Positions 19,499-31,254 of a stretch of 64,000 nucleotides of DNA are shown here, piece by piece. Source of the stretch: Scilla litardierei (taxonomy: Eukaryota > Streptophyta > Magnoliopsida > Asparagales > Asparagaceae); the NCBI GenBank assembly GCA_030789695.1, contig CM061142.1, positions 149,999,266 to 150,063,265 on the forward strand, given 5' to 3'. The translations under genes were made by a program, and so were the position numbers. The number at the start of each line of letters is the position of its first letter. The first letter of the stretch is position 1. The notes beneath the pieces are model-generated. The model had not been told where the DNA came from and did no database searches. It worked only from the letters and a program-made list of their open reading frames with translations.

Positions 19499-21529
19499 TG
19501 ATGTGTCATTATATTCCACATCTTATTTAATGATTGCACATCAAAATGATTGCTCAATTACATATTTCATAGGCTTTTACGCTTATAATTGGAACTATTG
19601 TACTTTTAGAGCGTTTGATTGTATTTCAGGGAATAGCGAGTGATTTGAAGTATATTGGATAAGAGAGTGTGTGTTTCTACACCGGAGCCCCTGAGGCGCC
19701 ACGTTCGGTGACGTAAAGCCGCTGGGGAGCAAGGAAGGGGCAAGAGAGAAGGAGTGAAGAAAAGGAGAATGAAGAAAGCATGGTTCTATAATACCATGAT
19801 TCATGGATTCCAGGTCACTCGATCGAGCTATGATGCGACGAAGGAATCGAGCGATCCAAAGTGCTGGAAACAGGACAGTCGTGCACTCTTTTCAAATCTT
19901 CTATCACCTAGGATTTTTCAGTATTTTTATCATATTTTTTCCAGATAGTAAACTTCAAGAAGGTTCCAACGCCATTAAGAACGCTCCAATCGAAGGTCGG
20001 ATGAGCCTTGGGGAATTGCTGCAAGCTAATGCTGCAGTGCTGAAGTCTGTTTTCGACACCTACTCAACCGAGCAGGACTTTACTCGACAGAGCAGGGTGA
20101 AAATTCAAATGAACAGCAGCCTACTCGGCCGAGTAAGCAGCCTACTCGACCAAGCAGCTGCCTGCTCGACCCGAGCATGCAGTGCAACGTTTTGGGCAAT
20201 GAATCCAGACTTCTGACGACTCGACCGAGCAGCCACCTACTCGATCGAGCAGAGTGACAACTCGACCGAGCAGACCATACTCGGTCCGAGCAGGTAGAGC
20301 AACGTTTGGGCAGTAATTCCAGATTTCCTGACGACTCGACCGAGCAGCTACCTACTCGACCGAGTCGAAGTGGGCCCAGATTTTAAGTTGCGTCCGGATT
20401 TTGGGGACGATTTGGAGAGGGCTTCTGGGGGTTGTTTTGCGAGGGTTTTGAGGGGGGGATTGGTAGCCGTCAAGGGGGACTTTTGTAGACTTCGAAGAGT
20501 TTTTTAGTTAGATCTATCAAGTTTTGGGAGACGATCTTTTGAGAGTTAGGCTATGCCCTAGGCCCCTCCCTTGTACCAAGATAAATACTTTTGTCCTTTT
20601 TAATTCCATTGTTATTTCTTTGTGATTTCTTATTGAATATCTTTTTGATGCATGCTATGATGAATTCTCTTGCTATTATCGAATCTTATATTGCTGTCAT
20701 GCATGAGTAATTCCATCTAGGGCTAAGGGATTAGCCCATGGATCTTAGGATCTAGATGCAAAGATAGGATTTTTATGATGCATTGGATATAAAAGGGGTT
20801 GTATTTTGGTTGATCTAGCAAAATCCCTAGGAGAACTCATACTGAGATCGTGCCCACGGTCGGTGGAATCGATTAGCTTAAGGAGTATCCTATGGATTTA
20901 ATTAGGGAATTAGTAGATTCAACCTAGGTACGTGACCACGTCCGGCTCATGCCTTGATGGGATCCACCGACTAACTATACCAGTAATTGACGGCTATCCC
21001 ATTGCATCAATAAGAGCCACCAAAATACCTCGAAACTCTAACCCACCAGAGTGGTATGAGTTGAGAGCATTCGAACCACGAGAGTGGTGAGATTATTGTA
21101 GATCCTTAATGCACGTACCGTACGCATCTATCGCACAAGCGGGGTGAATACGTTATGTTAGATTCATGATGCCTAGACGCATGACTTTACTTCCTAGATG
21201 CTACAATTCCCAATAAAACCAATACAACGTAAGAGTCCTAGCCTAGCGTTGACATCCGACGGTCCTAGTGGCGAGTCCTAAAGCCTTAGTATTTTATTCT
21301 TTTATACTGTGTGGAATCCCTTGTTTGCAATATCGAGGGACACAACCTTCATATCCATCACCATTACAACATTCCATATTCCACATCCACCAATAAACCC
21401 GCAAGTCTAACTCAACCTAGGAGTAGATAGGTAGTATATCACCGCTTGCCCGTGTTCGATACCCACTTGCCACTATACCGTACGCTTGCAGTAAACGACA
21501 TCGTTTCGGAGTTAGTTCCGGGCCGATCA
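19499..21529 (+). repeat. 5' LTR of element B (about 2.0 kb) with CTCGNCCGAG palindromes
   Basis: Starts TGATGTGTCATTATATTCC and ends GGCCGATCA six bases before the primer site. About 11 CTCGNCCGAG-like motifs lie between 20054 and 20370, for example ACTCGGCCGAGTA near 20125 and ACTCGACCGAG near 20336. A TATA-like AGATAAATAC lies near 20580. The remaining LTR to 21529 shows no gene. Confidence 0.85.
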
Positions 21530-21535
21530 AGTGTA

Positions 21536-21553
21536 TGGCGCCGTTGCCGGTGA
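21536..21553 (+). promoter_or_regulatory. Primer-binding site of element B (tRNA-Asp type)
   Basis: TGGCGCCGTTGCCGGTGA matches, apart from the last bases, the complement of the plant tRNA-Asp 3' end used by Athila elements. Confidence 0.85.
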
Positions 21554-22362
21554 GGCGTTCCGCCATATTATCTATTTACCACAATTAGTTTAATAAATTC
21601 ACCCTTATATTTGGCGCTTATTTCGCCTCTCTCACCAATTTTTATGTGATGTGTAAGCTTGAAGGAGAGAAACTATTTTGTTGAGTGGCCCCCCATCTTA
21701 TTGTTGTCCTCTATTTATATCATATACACATTGAGGACAATGTGATGTTTAAGCTTAGGGGAGTGCATAGTGCACGCACTTTGCTTCATCGTGAAACACA
21801 CTTCGAAATTTCCATATGAACCATGTTTACTTCTATATTTATGTCTCATATGCTTTATTTTCTATGAAATATAGTGGATTCGTTTTTTTATGAACTCTGA
21901 TTTCGTTTAGATTAGAGTTCGATTCCTTGATTAGTGTATCCTTGTTAATATACTTTTCATAGTAGAATCCATAGTTTCACAACCACATTCTCGAAACAGT
22001 TAAGCTAAAAAATGAATGAATCAAATCTGAAAATCATTTGACTCCTGCGTGATTTAATTGATAATTATTTTGCTTCATGGATGTTTAGTGATTCAAAAGA
22101 AATAGGATAACCCCACGACAACCAAAATAGTGATGATTAGGATTCCTGAAACCAGCCGTGTCTAAATTCTATGCTTTTTCATTTTCTTTTATGAAGAGCC
22201 AATAAATGATCTTTGATTATGTTTTGCATTCCATCGCGTTTACGTGAGTTTGCAAAAATCCCAAAAATGCAAATATCAAACAAATATCCTGAATAAAAGG
22301 CCATAGGGGTTCTTTGTAACCCAATGCCCTAATACCGTCTTGTCTGGGATGCATACGCCGCT
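21554..22362 (+). other. Internal non-coding region of element B
   Basis: No gag or pol. The motif ACATTGAGGACAATGTGATG with AAGCTTAGGGGAG (21727-21765) is the conserved Athila-type 3' region found in element C near 34338. Placed almost directly after the primer site, it shows that the whole coding part has been lost. Confidence 0.7.
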
Positions 22363-22679
22363 TTTTGTATAGGGTAAATGACATTAAAATACCCCAACGT
22401 TTGGGCCATTGTCACATATATACCTTATCGTTCAATTTGGTAAAATTTGATACCCAAACGTTTAATGAAGTGTAAAACGTGATACCCTTTCTAAGTTTTC
22501 CGTCAGAAAAGTTGATCATGTGATAGCACGTGATAGAAATTGGACAAATTTGCCCCTCATCATCCAATACATAAGGGTAAATGACATTAAAATACCCCAA
22601 CGTTTAGGCCATTGTCACGTATATACCTTATCGTTCAATTTGGTAAAATTTGATACCCAAACGTTTAATTGATCTGCAC

Positions 22680-23600
22680 TCATTTATGAACCTCTGAAGT
22701 TGTACATTGCTTTCCTCACACATTCCTATCGCCTTATCCAATTTGTTCTCTTTATCTATCATCCTTCTATCCGTCAATGCATGTGAAGAATTGTCCACCT
22801 TGATCCTACTCTCATTCGCATCCATTAAGTGTAGTATCACCATCATTGACCAATTAGAGTGGGGTTAATCCTTCCAAATGAAGAATTTGCATCTCTTCTC
22901 CTTATCCCTACTTGGACATGACCAAAATCATCTTCCTGGGTTTGCTCTTGTCCATGACATCCTCCTTGGCGTCCGCAACCCACAATTGCAGTACTTGAAA
23001 TCTACATGATCTGTTTCAAAATCCCCATAACTCTGCCATGATCTCCAATGACTTAGCCATCAGAGGACAATCGGGGGTCCATCCCTGATCTTCGAATGCC
23101 TCTCTCTCTCTCTCTCTCTCGCACCAGGGAAGGGGGTCTTTCGGTGGAACCCTGCATGGGTCATCTGCTGGTGTGGGATCCTTGCATCAACAGCTGATGC
23201 TAGTTTTTTGCACCAAAAGTTAACATGCTACCATAGATGAAACCAATAACAATTATTCGAAGCACAAGAAGCTTTCCCTGATACGAAGTCAAGCCAACCG
23301 ACTATTTATACACCAACAACACTGATATTGAATCAGTAACCAACCCCATAAAAAGATCACAGATAATGCCATCTGCCCGTCATTTGGCCTATCAACAAGC
23401 TCAGTTTCTCTTTCGGAAGTTATCAGGCTTGCATGTAATCTAATCACCCACCAACTAAGAGTGGACTATCAGCCATAGAATGCTTGACGATTTCAGTTCG
23501 AGTCTCCCCTTTCTTAGCCTACATAATTCATAAAGCCACATAGTTCACTGTGTATATCACATATTCTTCTACCACCCCCCCTCTTCACTTTCCTCTCATT
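22680..23600. other. Unrecognised cargo of the Mutator-like element, with a (CT)10 run
   Basis: No protein family recognised. A (CT)10 microsatellite lies at 23100-23120. The composition resembles genic or upstream DNA, and the segment next to 23617 could be the promoter of the captured gene (TATATCACATATTC near 23552). A 72-residue minus frame at 22628-22846 overlaps the inner terminus and is probably not real. Confidence 0.4.
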
Positions 23601-23616
23601 TACGTAAAAATTATTA

Positions 23617-23999
23617 ATGGAGCTTCAACCTGCGGATGGAGAGGAGCTCAGCCTAAGCCTAGCCCTTCAGCCCTCGTCCCCGCCGGAGCCCGTGCGCGTC
23701 TTCTCTTGCAACTACTGTCGAAAGACGTTCTACAGCTCGTAAAGCAGAGCCAGGAGTTGGCCACCGCTGCCTGACCGCATGACGGCGAGGCCGGCTCTGC
23801 CGACAGCTGGCAACGGCGGAGCCCAGCGGTGTCTCCTCGGACAGAGAAGACAAGAGACGACTACTTGTACTGTGTGGGGAGGTTTCAGAGCCAGAGGAGG
23901 CCAGAGGGGGTGCCAGTGTTTGTGGAAATTTACATGAGGCCTGGTGGCAGTAGCAATGATGAGGTCGCTGATGGAGTTGATTTATCTCTGAGGTTATGA
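23617..23999 (+). pseudogene. Captured C2H2 zinc-finger repressor gene, finger interrupted
   Basis: The ATG at 23617 opens 41 codons: an LxLxL motif (ELSLSLALQP) and the first half of a plant C2H2 finger (VFSCNYCRKTFYSS) with both cysteines, then TAA at 23740. The QALGGHQ helix with the two histidines that should follow is not readable; the DNA there looks like a version with deletions. Further on, one frame ends VDLSLRL and TGA (23976-23999), the C-terminal EAR-type repression motif of this family. Start, half finger and end are thus all present. Intact relatives are nuclear repressors in floral and organ development. This copy cannot bind zinc normally. It may still be transcribed or yield small RNAs. 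Confidence 0.65.
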
Positions 24000-24457
24000 A
24001 TTTGCATGCCATTCTATACTCATGTTTGCTGTTGTTGTTTCTTTCTCTCTTGTTTTAAGTTATTGTGGTGGCCACTAGCCAAGCACACTATGCTGAGGCT
24101 TTACTTCTAAACTAGCGTTGCTAATGAAGTCTTATAGCTATTTCAGACATAAAAAACATAGATTAGGGTTGTATTTGATTTCGTGCGATTTATTTGAGTG
24201 TGAGAGAGGGGTAGGGTTAATGGTTTCGTTTGGATACGATAAGGTATATACGTGACAATAGCCCAAACGTTGGGGTATTTTAATGTCATTTACCCTTTGT
24301 TTTAAGTCGGGGCATAACGGTCAGACGTTTCGAAAAAAGTTCCCCGTTAGCCAAATTGAGTTTTGGGTATCAAATTTTACCAAATTGAACGATAAGGTAT
24401 ATACGTGACAATGGCCCAAACGTTGGGGTATTTTAATGTCATTTACCCTTTTGTATA

Positions 24458-25092
24458 TATTGAGTTATCTCGTGTATATAAAGAAAGAAAATTGCATATG
24501 AAATATTCATATAGCCAAAAACACAATATAAAAGTACAAGAATCCCATATCCTTATCTCCATTTCTATATAGAACAAAGACATGGCAAAGTTGATGGGTT
24601 CTAGGAGTCTTGAAATGGTCGTAGTGTGGTGATGCCTCACCTTGATCGAATCTGCTAAATTCATTCCATGAAGCAAAATAAAATACCACGCATGCTTGAA
24701 AACGTTTGATCATGACATATTATACTGCTTAGAGAATGAGTTAGGGACATTGGTTTCATTTCTGTGAACTTAGTATATTGCATGATAAACTATAATATGA
24801 TATAACTCTACTCTCATTTTATTACCTATCGAGTTCATCACATTTATTGAAATCCACGTTATTTTAATTTGAGCGAGATTTAATTATTTGTTGTGTATAT
24901 GTATTCTAATTTCAAATTGATGTGTGTTCACGAGATCTTGCACACGTTGGGTTCTTGTATTTTCTGAATTTAAGGTTGAACCTCTGGTCTCCATTACACT
25001 CCACCGCCTCACATCTCCATTGTATCCCTCTCCCGTGTTAGCTTCTTACTAGTCTTCCTCGAGGACGAGTAAGAGATAAGCTTGGGGGATTT
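24458..25092 (+). other. 3' internal region of element B
   Basis: AT-rich, no gene. It ends with CTTCCTCGAGGACGAGTAAG and the purine tract GCTTGGGGGATTT just before the 3' LTR, the same arrangement as element C at 35920-35958. Confidence 0.7.
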
Positions 25093-26271
25093 TGATGTGT
25101 CATTATATTCCACATTTTATCCAATGATTACACGTCAAAATGATTGCTCAATTACATATTTCATACGCTTTTACGCTCATAATTGGAACTATTGTACTTT
25201 AAGAGCGTTTGATTGCATTTCAGAGAATAGCAAGCGATTTAGAGTATATTGGAGGAGAGAGTGCGTGTTTCTATACCGGAGCCCTTGAGGCGTCGCGTTC
25301 GGTGACTTAAAGCCGTTGGGGAGCAAGGAAGGGGCAAGAGAGAAGGAGTGAAGAAGAGGAGAATGAAGAAAGCACGGTTCTATAATACCATGACTCATAG
25401 ATTCCAGGTCACTCGATCGAGCTATGTCGCGGCGAAGGAATCGAGCGATCCAAAGTGCTGGAAACAGGATAGCCATGCACTCTTTTCAAATCCACTATCA
25501 CCTGGGATTTTTTAGTATTTTTCTGATATTTTTTCTAGATAGTAGACTTCAAGACGGTTCAAATTCCATCAAGAATGTGCCAATTGGAGGTTGGATGAGC
25601 CCTGGGGAATTTCTGCAAGCTGATGCTACAGTGCTGAAGTCTGTTTTCGACACCTACTCGACCGAGAAGGACTCTACTCGACCGAGCAGGGTGAAAATTC
25701 AACTGAACAGCAGCCTACTCAACCGAGTAGGCAGCCTACTCGACTGAGCAGCTACATACTCGGCCGGAGCAGGCAGTTTGATGTTTTGGGCAATGAATCC
25801 AGACTTCTGACGAATCGACCGAGCAGCCACCCACTCGACCGAGCAGAATGACAACTCGACCGAGCAGACCCTACTCAGTCCGAGCAGGCATTGTGACGTT
25901 TGGGCAGTAATTCCAGATTTCCTGACGACTCGACCGAGCAGCTACCTACTCGACCGAGTCACCTGGCCCAGATTTGAAGTTGCGTCCGGATTTTGGGGAC
26001 GATTTGGAGAGGGCTTCTGGGGGTTGTTTTGCGAGGGTTTTGAGGGGGGAATTGGCAGCCGTCAAGGGGGACTTTTGTAGACTTCGGAGAGTTTTTTAGT
26101 TAGATCTATCAAGTTTTGGAAGACGATCTTTTGGGAGTTAGTCTATGCCCTAGGCCCCTCCCTTGTACCAAGATAAGTACTTTTGTCCTTTTTAATTCCA
26201 TTGTTATTTCTTTATGATTTCTTATTGAATATCTTTTTGATTCATGCTATGATGAATTCTCTTACTATTAT
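25093..26271 (+). repeat. 3' LTR of element B, truncated by insertion of element C
   Basis: Parallels 19499-20690 with scattered differences (for example CACATTTTATCCAATG against CACATCTTATTTAATG) and contains the same palindrome cluster (25660-25960). It breaks at 26271, where TGATCACTTCAT starts. The last five bases ATTAT are the presumed target duplication. The remaining roughly 840 bp are not seen after element C because of the gap. Confidence 0.85.
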
Positions 26272-28027
26272 TGATCACTTCATATTTTATACCTTTTTCT
26301 GCATGTTTTCATGACGTTTCGATCGCCCATATTGCGTTTTTCACGATTATTCGACAATATTGCGATGCTTTTCACTATTTCTTGTTTTTGTCGTATTTAA
26401 GGAAATATGGAGCGATTTGGAGAGAAAATGAGAATCAAAGGAGTTTCACGCACTTTGGAGTGTCACCCACGGCTTATTTGAGGACTTATCAGCGATGGAG
26501 GATGAGCGGGAAGAAGGAATTTGATAGGAGCGACGAGGAAGCAAATAGGAGAAGAAATAAGCTCAGGAGCACATCACTCGGCCGAGCAAGACTACTCGTT
26601 CGACCGAGTGAAGGATCACACTCGCCCGAGTAGAACGGATACGCACCGAAGATTTCAGACGTTCACTCGGCCGAGCAAGAATTCCGTTCGGCCGAGTAAG
26701 AAAGTTCACTCGCCCGAGTCAGTCAGGGAATTCAGACAGAAAAGAGCCGAAGCTACTGGAAAATCTAAGGAAGCTCACTCGACCGAGCAAGATAGCTACT
26801 CGGCCGAATGAAGAAGCCTGCTCGACCGAGCCACCCAGAGAGACGGACTTGAAAATCCCGAAGTTACTGTTATTTTAAAGGGTTTGTCACTCGAGCGAGT
26901 GACAAGGGTCACTCGGCCGAGTGACCATCTCCGCCTGCTGCTAGGAATGCGAATTCTGGGCTGCGCGGGGGCAGTTTTGTCACGATTTTTGGACGATTTT
27001 GGCTTGTATTTAACCCCTGTTTTTACCCTAGTTTCAGGAGAGACTTGAATTATTTTTTAGAGACTTCTTTTAGGTTTTTGACGGCTATTCTTTGGAGAAA
27101 TCTCAGCTGGAGATCATTGGCTACTTCATTGGTTTGTTCTTTCTTGTTAAAAACTCAATTTTTATGAATTGTTTCTCTATTGCAATGAATTGTGCCATGA
27201 TTATTATTGTTATTTCTGATATTTTCACGATGATTAGTGAGTAGTTCCGTTGTTCTAGGGCGTAGGGATGAACCCTCTGGACCCGATCTTTTGAATTGTG
27301 ATGAATTTATGGATTTGTTGCTAGAATTGATAATGGTTTGGTTATGATTAATATATTACGAGTAGCTAGGAGTTCATATCGATTGGGATTTGCAAGAGAT
27401 TGGATCCCAATTGGTAGGAAGGCCTAGATATTCGATTTAGATCGATAATTGGATTTGTCTAGACTTGGTTTGTAAGAGATTGGACCAAAGCTAGGATTTT
27501 TAATTATAAATCTATATTAATATTCGTTTTCAAGAGAATGGGCGAAAACGAGTTATCATAACCTAGATCATAGCTCGAGTTTGCACGAGAGTGGGCTCGA
27601 GATGCGATTGGACAATGATGTCGTTCTTCACACTAGCGGCTTAGGCTAGGGTTTGCACGAGAGTGGGCCTTAACCTAGGTTTGCTATAGACCGTCAATAG
27701 CGAGAGAGCGTGAGCTTGGTTCTACATTAAGTTGCGACTAGTTCACCTATATTCAAACTTAGCAACAATGAAATTCATGATTCACAAGGATGAGAGATGG
27801 TCCGTAGTGGGGATTTCCTATCCCTAGACGTTTTATTATATTGACATTTCTTGCTATTGAACGATTGTGACGATACACCAAATGTACTCTTACTCTCTTG
27901 ATAGCTAGGTAATTAAAGTGAGATACTGTCAATTGTCCTCCATGTGTTCGATACCCGCTCGCCACTACACCATGCGCTTGCAGTAAAACTACAAGTCGTT
28001 TTTCGGGTATACATCTGGACGCGATCA
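26272..28027 (+). repeat. 5' LTR of element C (1756 bp)
   Basis: Starts TGATCACTTCATATTTTATACC and ends ACGCGATCA before the primer site. Compared by eye with 35959-37660 it has scattered substitutions and small indels (for example CGCCCATATTGCGT against CGCCTATATTGCGG), a few per cent at most. A TATA-like TGTATTTAACC lies near 27004, after the palindrome cluster. Confidence 0.9.
26576..26924 (+). repeat. Cluster of 11 CTCGNCCGAG palindromes in the element C LTR
   Basis: Starts at about 26576, 26597, 26619, 26664, 26686, 26707, 26776, 26797, 26819, 26888 and 26910. The perfect form is CACTCGGCCGAGTG. Variants change one or two central bases (GACC, CCCG) or one outer base (CGAATG). Spacing is mostly 20-24 or 40-70 bp. 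Every copy has two or three CpG sites. The same cluster is in the other LTR (36266-36615). Confidence 0.9.
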
Positions 28028-28032
28028 AGTTT

Positions 28033-28050
28033 TAGGCGCCGTTGCCAGGG
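28033..28050 (+). promoter_or_regulatory. Primer-binding site of element C (tRNA-Asp type, one mismatch)
   Basis: TAGGCGCCGTTGCCAGGG, where TGGCGCCGTTGCCGGGG is expected. The second base and one near the end differ. It lies six bases after the LTR end GCGATCA. Confidence 0.8.
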
Positions 28051-28163
28051 AGGCGACTGTATTTTATTTTTCTTACGTAGTTATTTCTTTTTCCTTTTTT
28101 TATTTTTATCCTTTTATTCCTCTATCAAGCTAACAATTCCATCGAAGCTCTATTTTTCTGTGC

Positions 28164-29743
28164 ATGTACACGAGATCGACGGAGCATCAAGAAGATCTAT
28201 TATTTGACCCGGAGATCGAGCATACCGAAAGGAGAATTAGAGCCGAGAAGAGACTTAATATAGAGGACGATTGCATGAACCAACAGGAAACACCGGAAGA
28301 ATTAGTGGCACGCATTGCGAGGATAATATCCATCAGAGATAGGCTACGGCCTAAGACTACTTCAACTACTTCATCCATTGTTATGCCGGAGTTGGCGACG
28401 GATAAGAATTTCGAGCTCAAAACGGGACTTGTGGTTCTAATGCAAGAAGACCCATTCCGTGAGAACTCCCATGAGAATCCACATTACCATCTTCAGCTAT
28501 TCTTGTCCAAGTACGCCACCTTTCAGATGCCCGGTGTATCGGTCGATGCAATCAGATTGCGCCTCTTCCCATTCACTCTCAGAGACAAAGCTATATATTG
28601 GTTACGGAGGCAAGCGGAGGGGATCTTTACTACATGGGATGAGTTGGTGAGTGCCTTTGTTGATAAATTCTACCCACCATCCAAGACGGTGAAGATAAGG
28701 AGCGCACTCATGTCCTTCAAGCAAGGACCACAGGAGACTCTATACGAGGCATGGGAGCGCTTCAAAGATCTCCAACATCAATGCCCCCATCACAACATTG
28801 AAGCATGGGAGCTAGTACACAGCATATATAATGGACTCCAACCGGGCACCAAGCAAATCATAGATGCAACCGCCAATGGAGCCATTCTATCCAAGACATC
28901 GGATGAAGCTACGGCCCTATTAGAGGAGATGGCCTCTAATAACCAACTATGGGGCGACGAGCGAGAACATTCTACATCCTCCTTGAAGCCGACAAGCATA
29001 TACGAGGCCAAGGCCGTAGCGGAGCTTTCTACGAAGTTCGACTCTCTCCACAAGGTCTTGGAGAGATTGGAGAAGTTGATCACCGAGCCGCATGGAACTC
29101 CCGTCGCATCTACACCGGGAGGTAATATGAGCGATTGGCAAGACCAATCTCAAGCTATGTTCGTTGGAGGAGAGCATGGAGAGGGTGCTATAGAGCAAAT
29201 CCAATATGTTGCAGGCAACACCGGTTATTGGGCCAACCCGGCCGCGAGGAATCATCCGGGCTTCTCATATGCTAATAATGACGGAGCTTTAAACACACCT
29301 CCGCCACAACAACCTCAAGCTCGGCATCCACCTCTACAACCTCAGTATCAACCAAGAGGGCCGCCACAACAAAGCTACCCGCCTAGGCAACAAGCGGGAC
29401 CATATAGGCTGCCTGGTTATAATCAAGGGTGGAGAGCTCCAAACCCATCACAAGCACAACCGAGATCGGATCATGAGGCTAGGGTGGAAGAATTTATGGT
29501 GGAGCAAAAGAAGATAAACGCTAGATTGATTGCACAATAAGACTCTCTCAATACCGTAGTGGCTCAACTAGCAGAGAAACTTACGTTGCTAAATAAAAAT
29601 ACTCAACAATTACCAGCTCAACCGGAGCCAAATCCACGGGGGAATACCAGCCACATCAATGCGGTGGTGGCGGTTACTACAAGGGGTGGGAAGGACACTA
29701 CTCCTGCCATGGTCCAACCAAGGAGCCTGCGGAAGAAGTTTTG
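28164..29743 (+). pseudogene. gag of element C, one in-frame stop
   Basis: Starts at ATG 28164, about 110 bases after the primer site. The retrotransposon gag core spans about residues 95-225 (RLRLFPFTLRDKAIYWLRR, TWDELVSAFVDKFYPPSKT, FKQGPQETLYEAWERFKDL, IYNGLQPGTKQIIDATANGA). A Pro/Gln-rich stretch follows. A TAA at 29538-29540 interrupts the frame, which stays open in the same register to 29742. The Athila-type gag has no zinc knuckle here, as is usual for it. It would form the particle. The frame then shifts into the protease region. Confidence 0.85.
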
Positions 29744-30927
29744 AACGACGAAGAGCCGGCTATTGAAGAAGAGAGCCAAAAAGATCCACAAGGAGGCGGA
29801 AATTCTAAAATTAAGAAGCCAAATGAGGAGCGCACCTACATGCCACCGGTGCCCTTTCCGCAACGGTTGGCAAGAGCTAAGATTGAGAAGCGGCTTGCCA
29901 AATTCCTTGAGTACTTGCGAGGAGTAAGCCTCAATATACCTTTCTTGGATGCTATCGTAGAGATCCCGTCATATGCCAAGTTCTTGAAGGACTTAATTTC
30001 GGGGAAGAAAAGAAAGGAGAAAATAATGCTTGCCGAGCAAGTAACTTGGTTCACCCGGAAGGAGAAGGAGCCGACAAAATTCAAAGATCCCGGAAGCTTC
30101 CGCATCCCATGCACACTTGGAGGAGTCCTGCTACAAAAGGCTTTGGTAGAATTGGGAGCAAGTGTGAGCCTAATGCCCCTAAGCATGTTTAAGAGATTGA
30201 ATACAGGGATCGACTTGAAGCCAACAGATATGAGAATACACTTGCAGATGGTCGGGTTACTAGGCCGGTGGGAATTACGGAGAACATACCGCTTCAAGTT
30301 TCGGGAGGAATATACTTGTCGTGCGACTTCGTCATTATGGACATCAAGGAGGAGGGCGATACTTCACTTATACTTGGACGCCCCTTCTTAGCCACCGCCG
30401 GCGTGATAGTCGATGTGAGAGAGGGTACTTTATCTTTGAATGTCGGAAACATCGAGGTTGAGTTCCATATCCCTAAAGCGATGAAGCACATGCCCTACCA
30501 AGAGGATGTCGACTATGTGGACCTCCTCGATGAGGTAATCGAAGAAGCCATACCGCATTCTATTGGAGCCCTACACGATGACGGCCTTGAAGAAGGCCAA
30601 TCTTCTAGCGGTGAAGGAAAGTTGGAAGACCCTCAGGATGGCTCTATGGGTGATGACAAAGAAGACGACGCTGATGTCGTGAGAATAAGGGAGCTATGCA
30701 AGCTCTCCACGGCCAACACTTTGAAGAAAGCTCCGTCGGATAAGAAAGCATCATCACCGGTGAAGAAAACGATTGGTACAAGCTCAAGCTTGGGGGAATT
30801 ATCCCCCAACATTACCCATGATGAGGAGAAGCCGAGGAAAGACCATGAATATCAACAACCAAATCCAAGTGGCCTTCCCGGCAAATTTGACGGGCGCATC
30901 TCGTATGCGCCAAATATCACGCACTAA
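29741..30927 (+). pseudogene. Protease region of element C, active-site Asp replaced and frameshifted
   Basis: The N-terminal linker (PPVPFPQRLARAKIEKRLAK, FLDAIVEIPSYAKFLKDL) and FRIPCTLGG lead to the aspartic protease site. The family's DLGAS reads ELGAS (GAA at 30149-30151), which should abolish catalysis. The frame changes near 30250. The second part (VTRPVGITENIPLQVS, FVIMDIKEEGD, LILGRPFLAT) is in another frame and runs to 30927 with an acidic tail. In relatives reverse transcriptase follows; here coding stops. Confidence 0.85.
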
Positions 30928-31254
30928 ACGAAAATCATAAGGGGTCAAGCTCAAGACCTTAAACGAGCGCTTGTCGGGAGACAACCTGACGGTTTTACAT
31001 TATTTTTTAGTTGAATTCTATTTTTGTTTTAGATTTTTCTTAGTGTTAGAGTCTAGAGTCAATAAAAATCGTGACAACAGGCTCTATTTTTCATGACAGG
31101 AGATGGAGAACGAGAAATCATTCATATGGAGGATGACCATGGCAGGGGAGAGCGCTCCAGAAACGCGCTCAGGCCTTAGGAAGAGGAAGAAGCTGACAGG
31201 GACGAGAAAAACAGAGAATGGAGCAAAAACAGAGAGCCGAGGCTGAAAACAGCT
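30928..31254 (+). other. Spacer after protease in element C where RT-integrase should be
   Basis: No polymerase or integrase motif on either strand. It reads as untranslated sequence rather than broken pol, so pol was lost cleanly. Confidence 0.6.

Larger units (their letters stand above)
22372..24448. mobile_element. Mutator-like element with captured gene fragment (Pack-MULE)
   Basis: Terminal inverted repeats of about 88 bp (22372-22459 and 24361-24448) are nearly identical, starting GGGTAAATGACATTAAAATA. The flanks are a perfect 9-bp duplication TTTTGTATA (22363-22371 and 24449-24457), the size typical of Mutator. No transposase is present. A second pair of the same termini lies inside (22575 onward and ending 24295) without matching 9-bp flanks, so the ends were duplicated. 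Inside are zinc-finger gene pieces (23617-23999) and unrecognised sequence (22680-23600). Confidence 0.9.
19499..26271 (+). mobile_element. Element B: gene-less Athila-like LTR element (LARD-like)
   Basis: 5' LTR 19499-21529, primer site 21536, 3' LTR from 25093. The purine-rich GCTTGGGGGATTT precedes the second LTR start TGATGTGTCATT. The internal part holds no gag, pol or Orf1, only the conserved 3' motifs of Athila-like elements (CATTGAGGACAATGTG near 21733, CCTCGAGGACGAGTAAGAG near 25057) and a Mutator-like insertion. The 3' LTR is cut at 26271 by element C. The 5 bases before the LTR are ACAGA; the matching copy is not in the window. The LTRs differ more than those of C, so B is older. 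Confidence 0.85.

Noticed and set aside
22628..22846. 72-residue minus-strand frame in the Mutator-like element
   Set aside because: It overlaps the inner inverted terminus and has no recognisable features; kept only as unrecognised cargo.
22575..24295. Inner Mutator termini as a separate complete insertion
   Set aside because: The 9 bases on either side do not match, and the right inner copy is only about 60 bp long.
26576..26924. The palindrome array as a CRISPR-like or integron-like array
   Set aside because: Spacing is irregular, motif copies vary, spacers are not unique units and the setting is a plant LTR.
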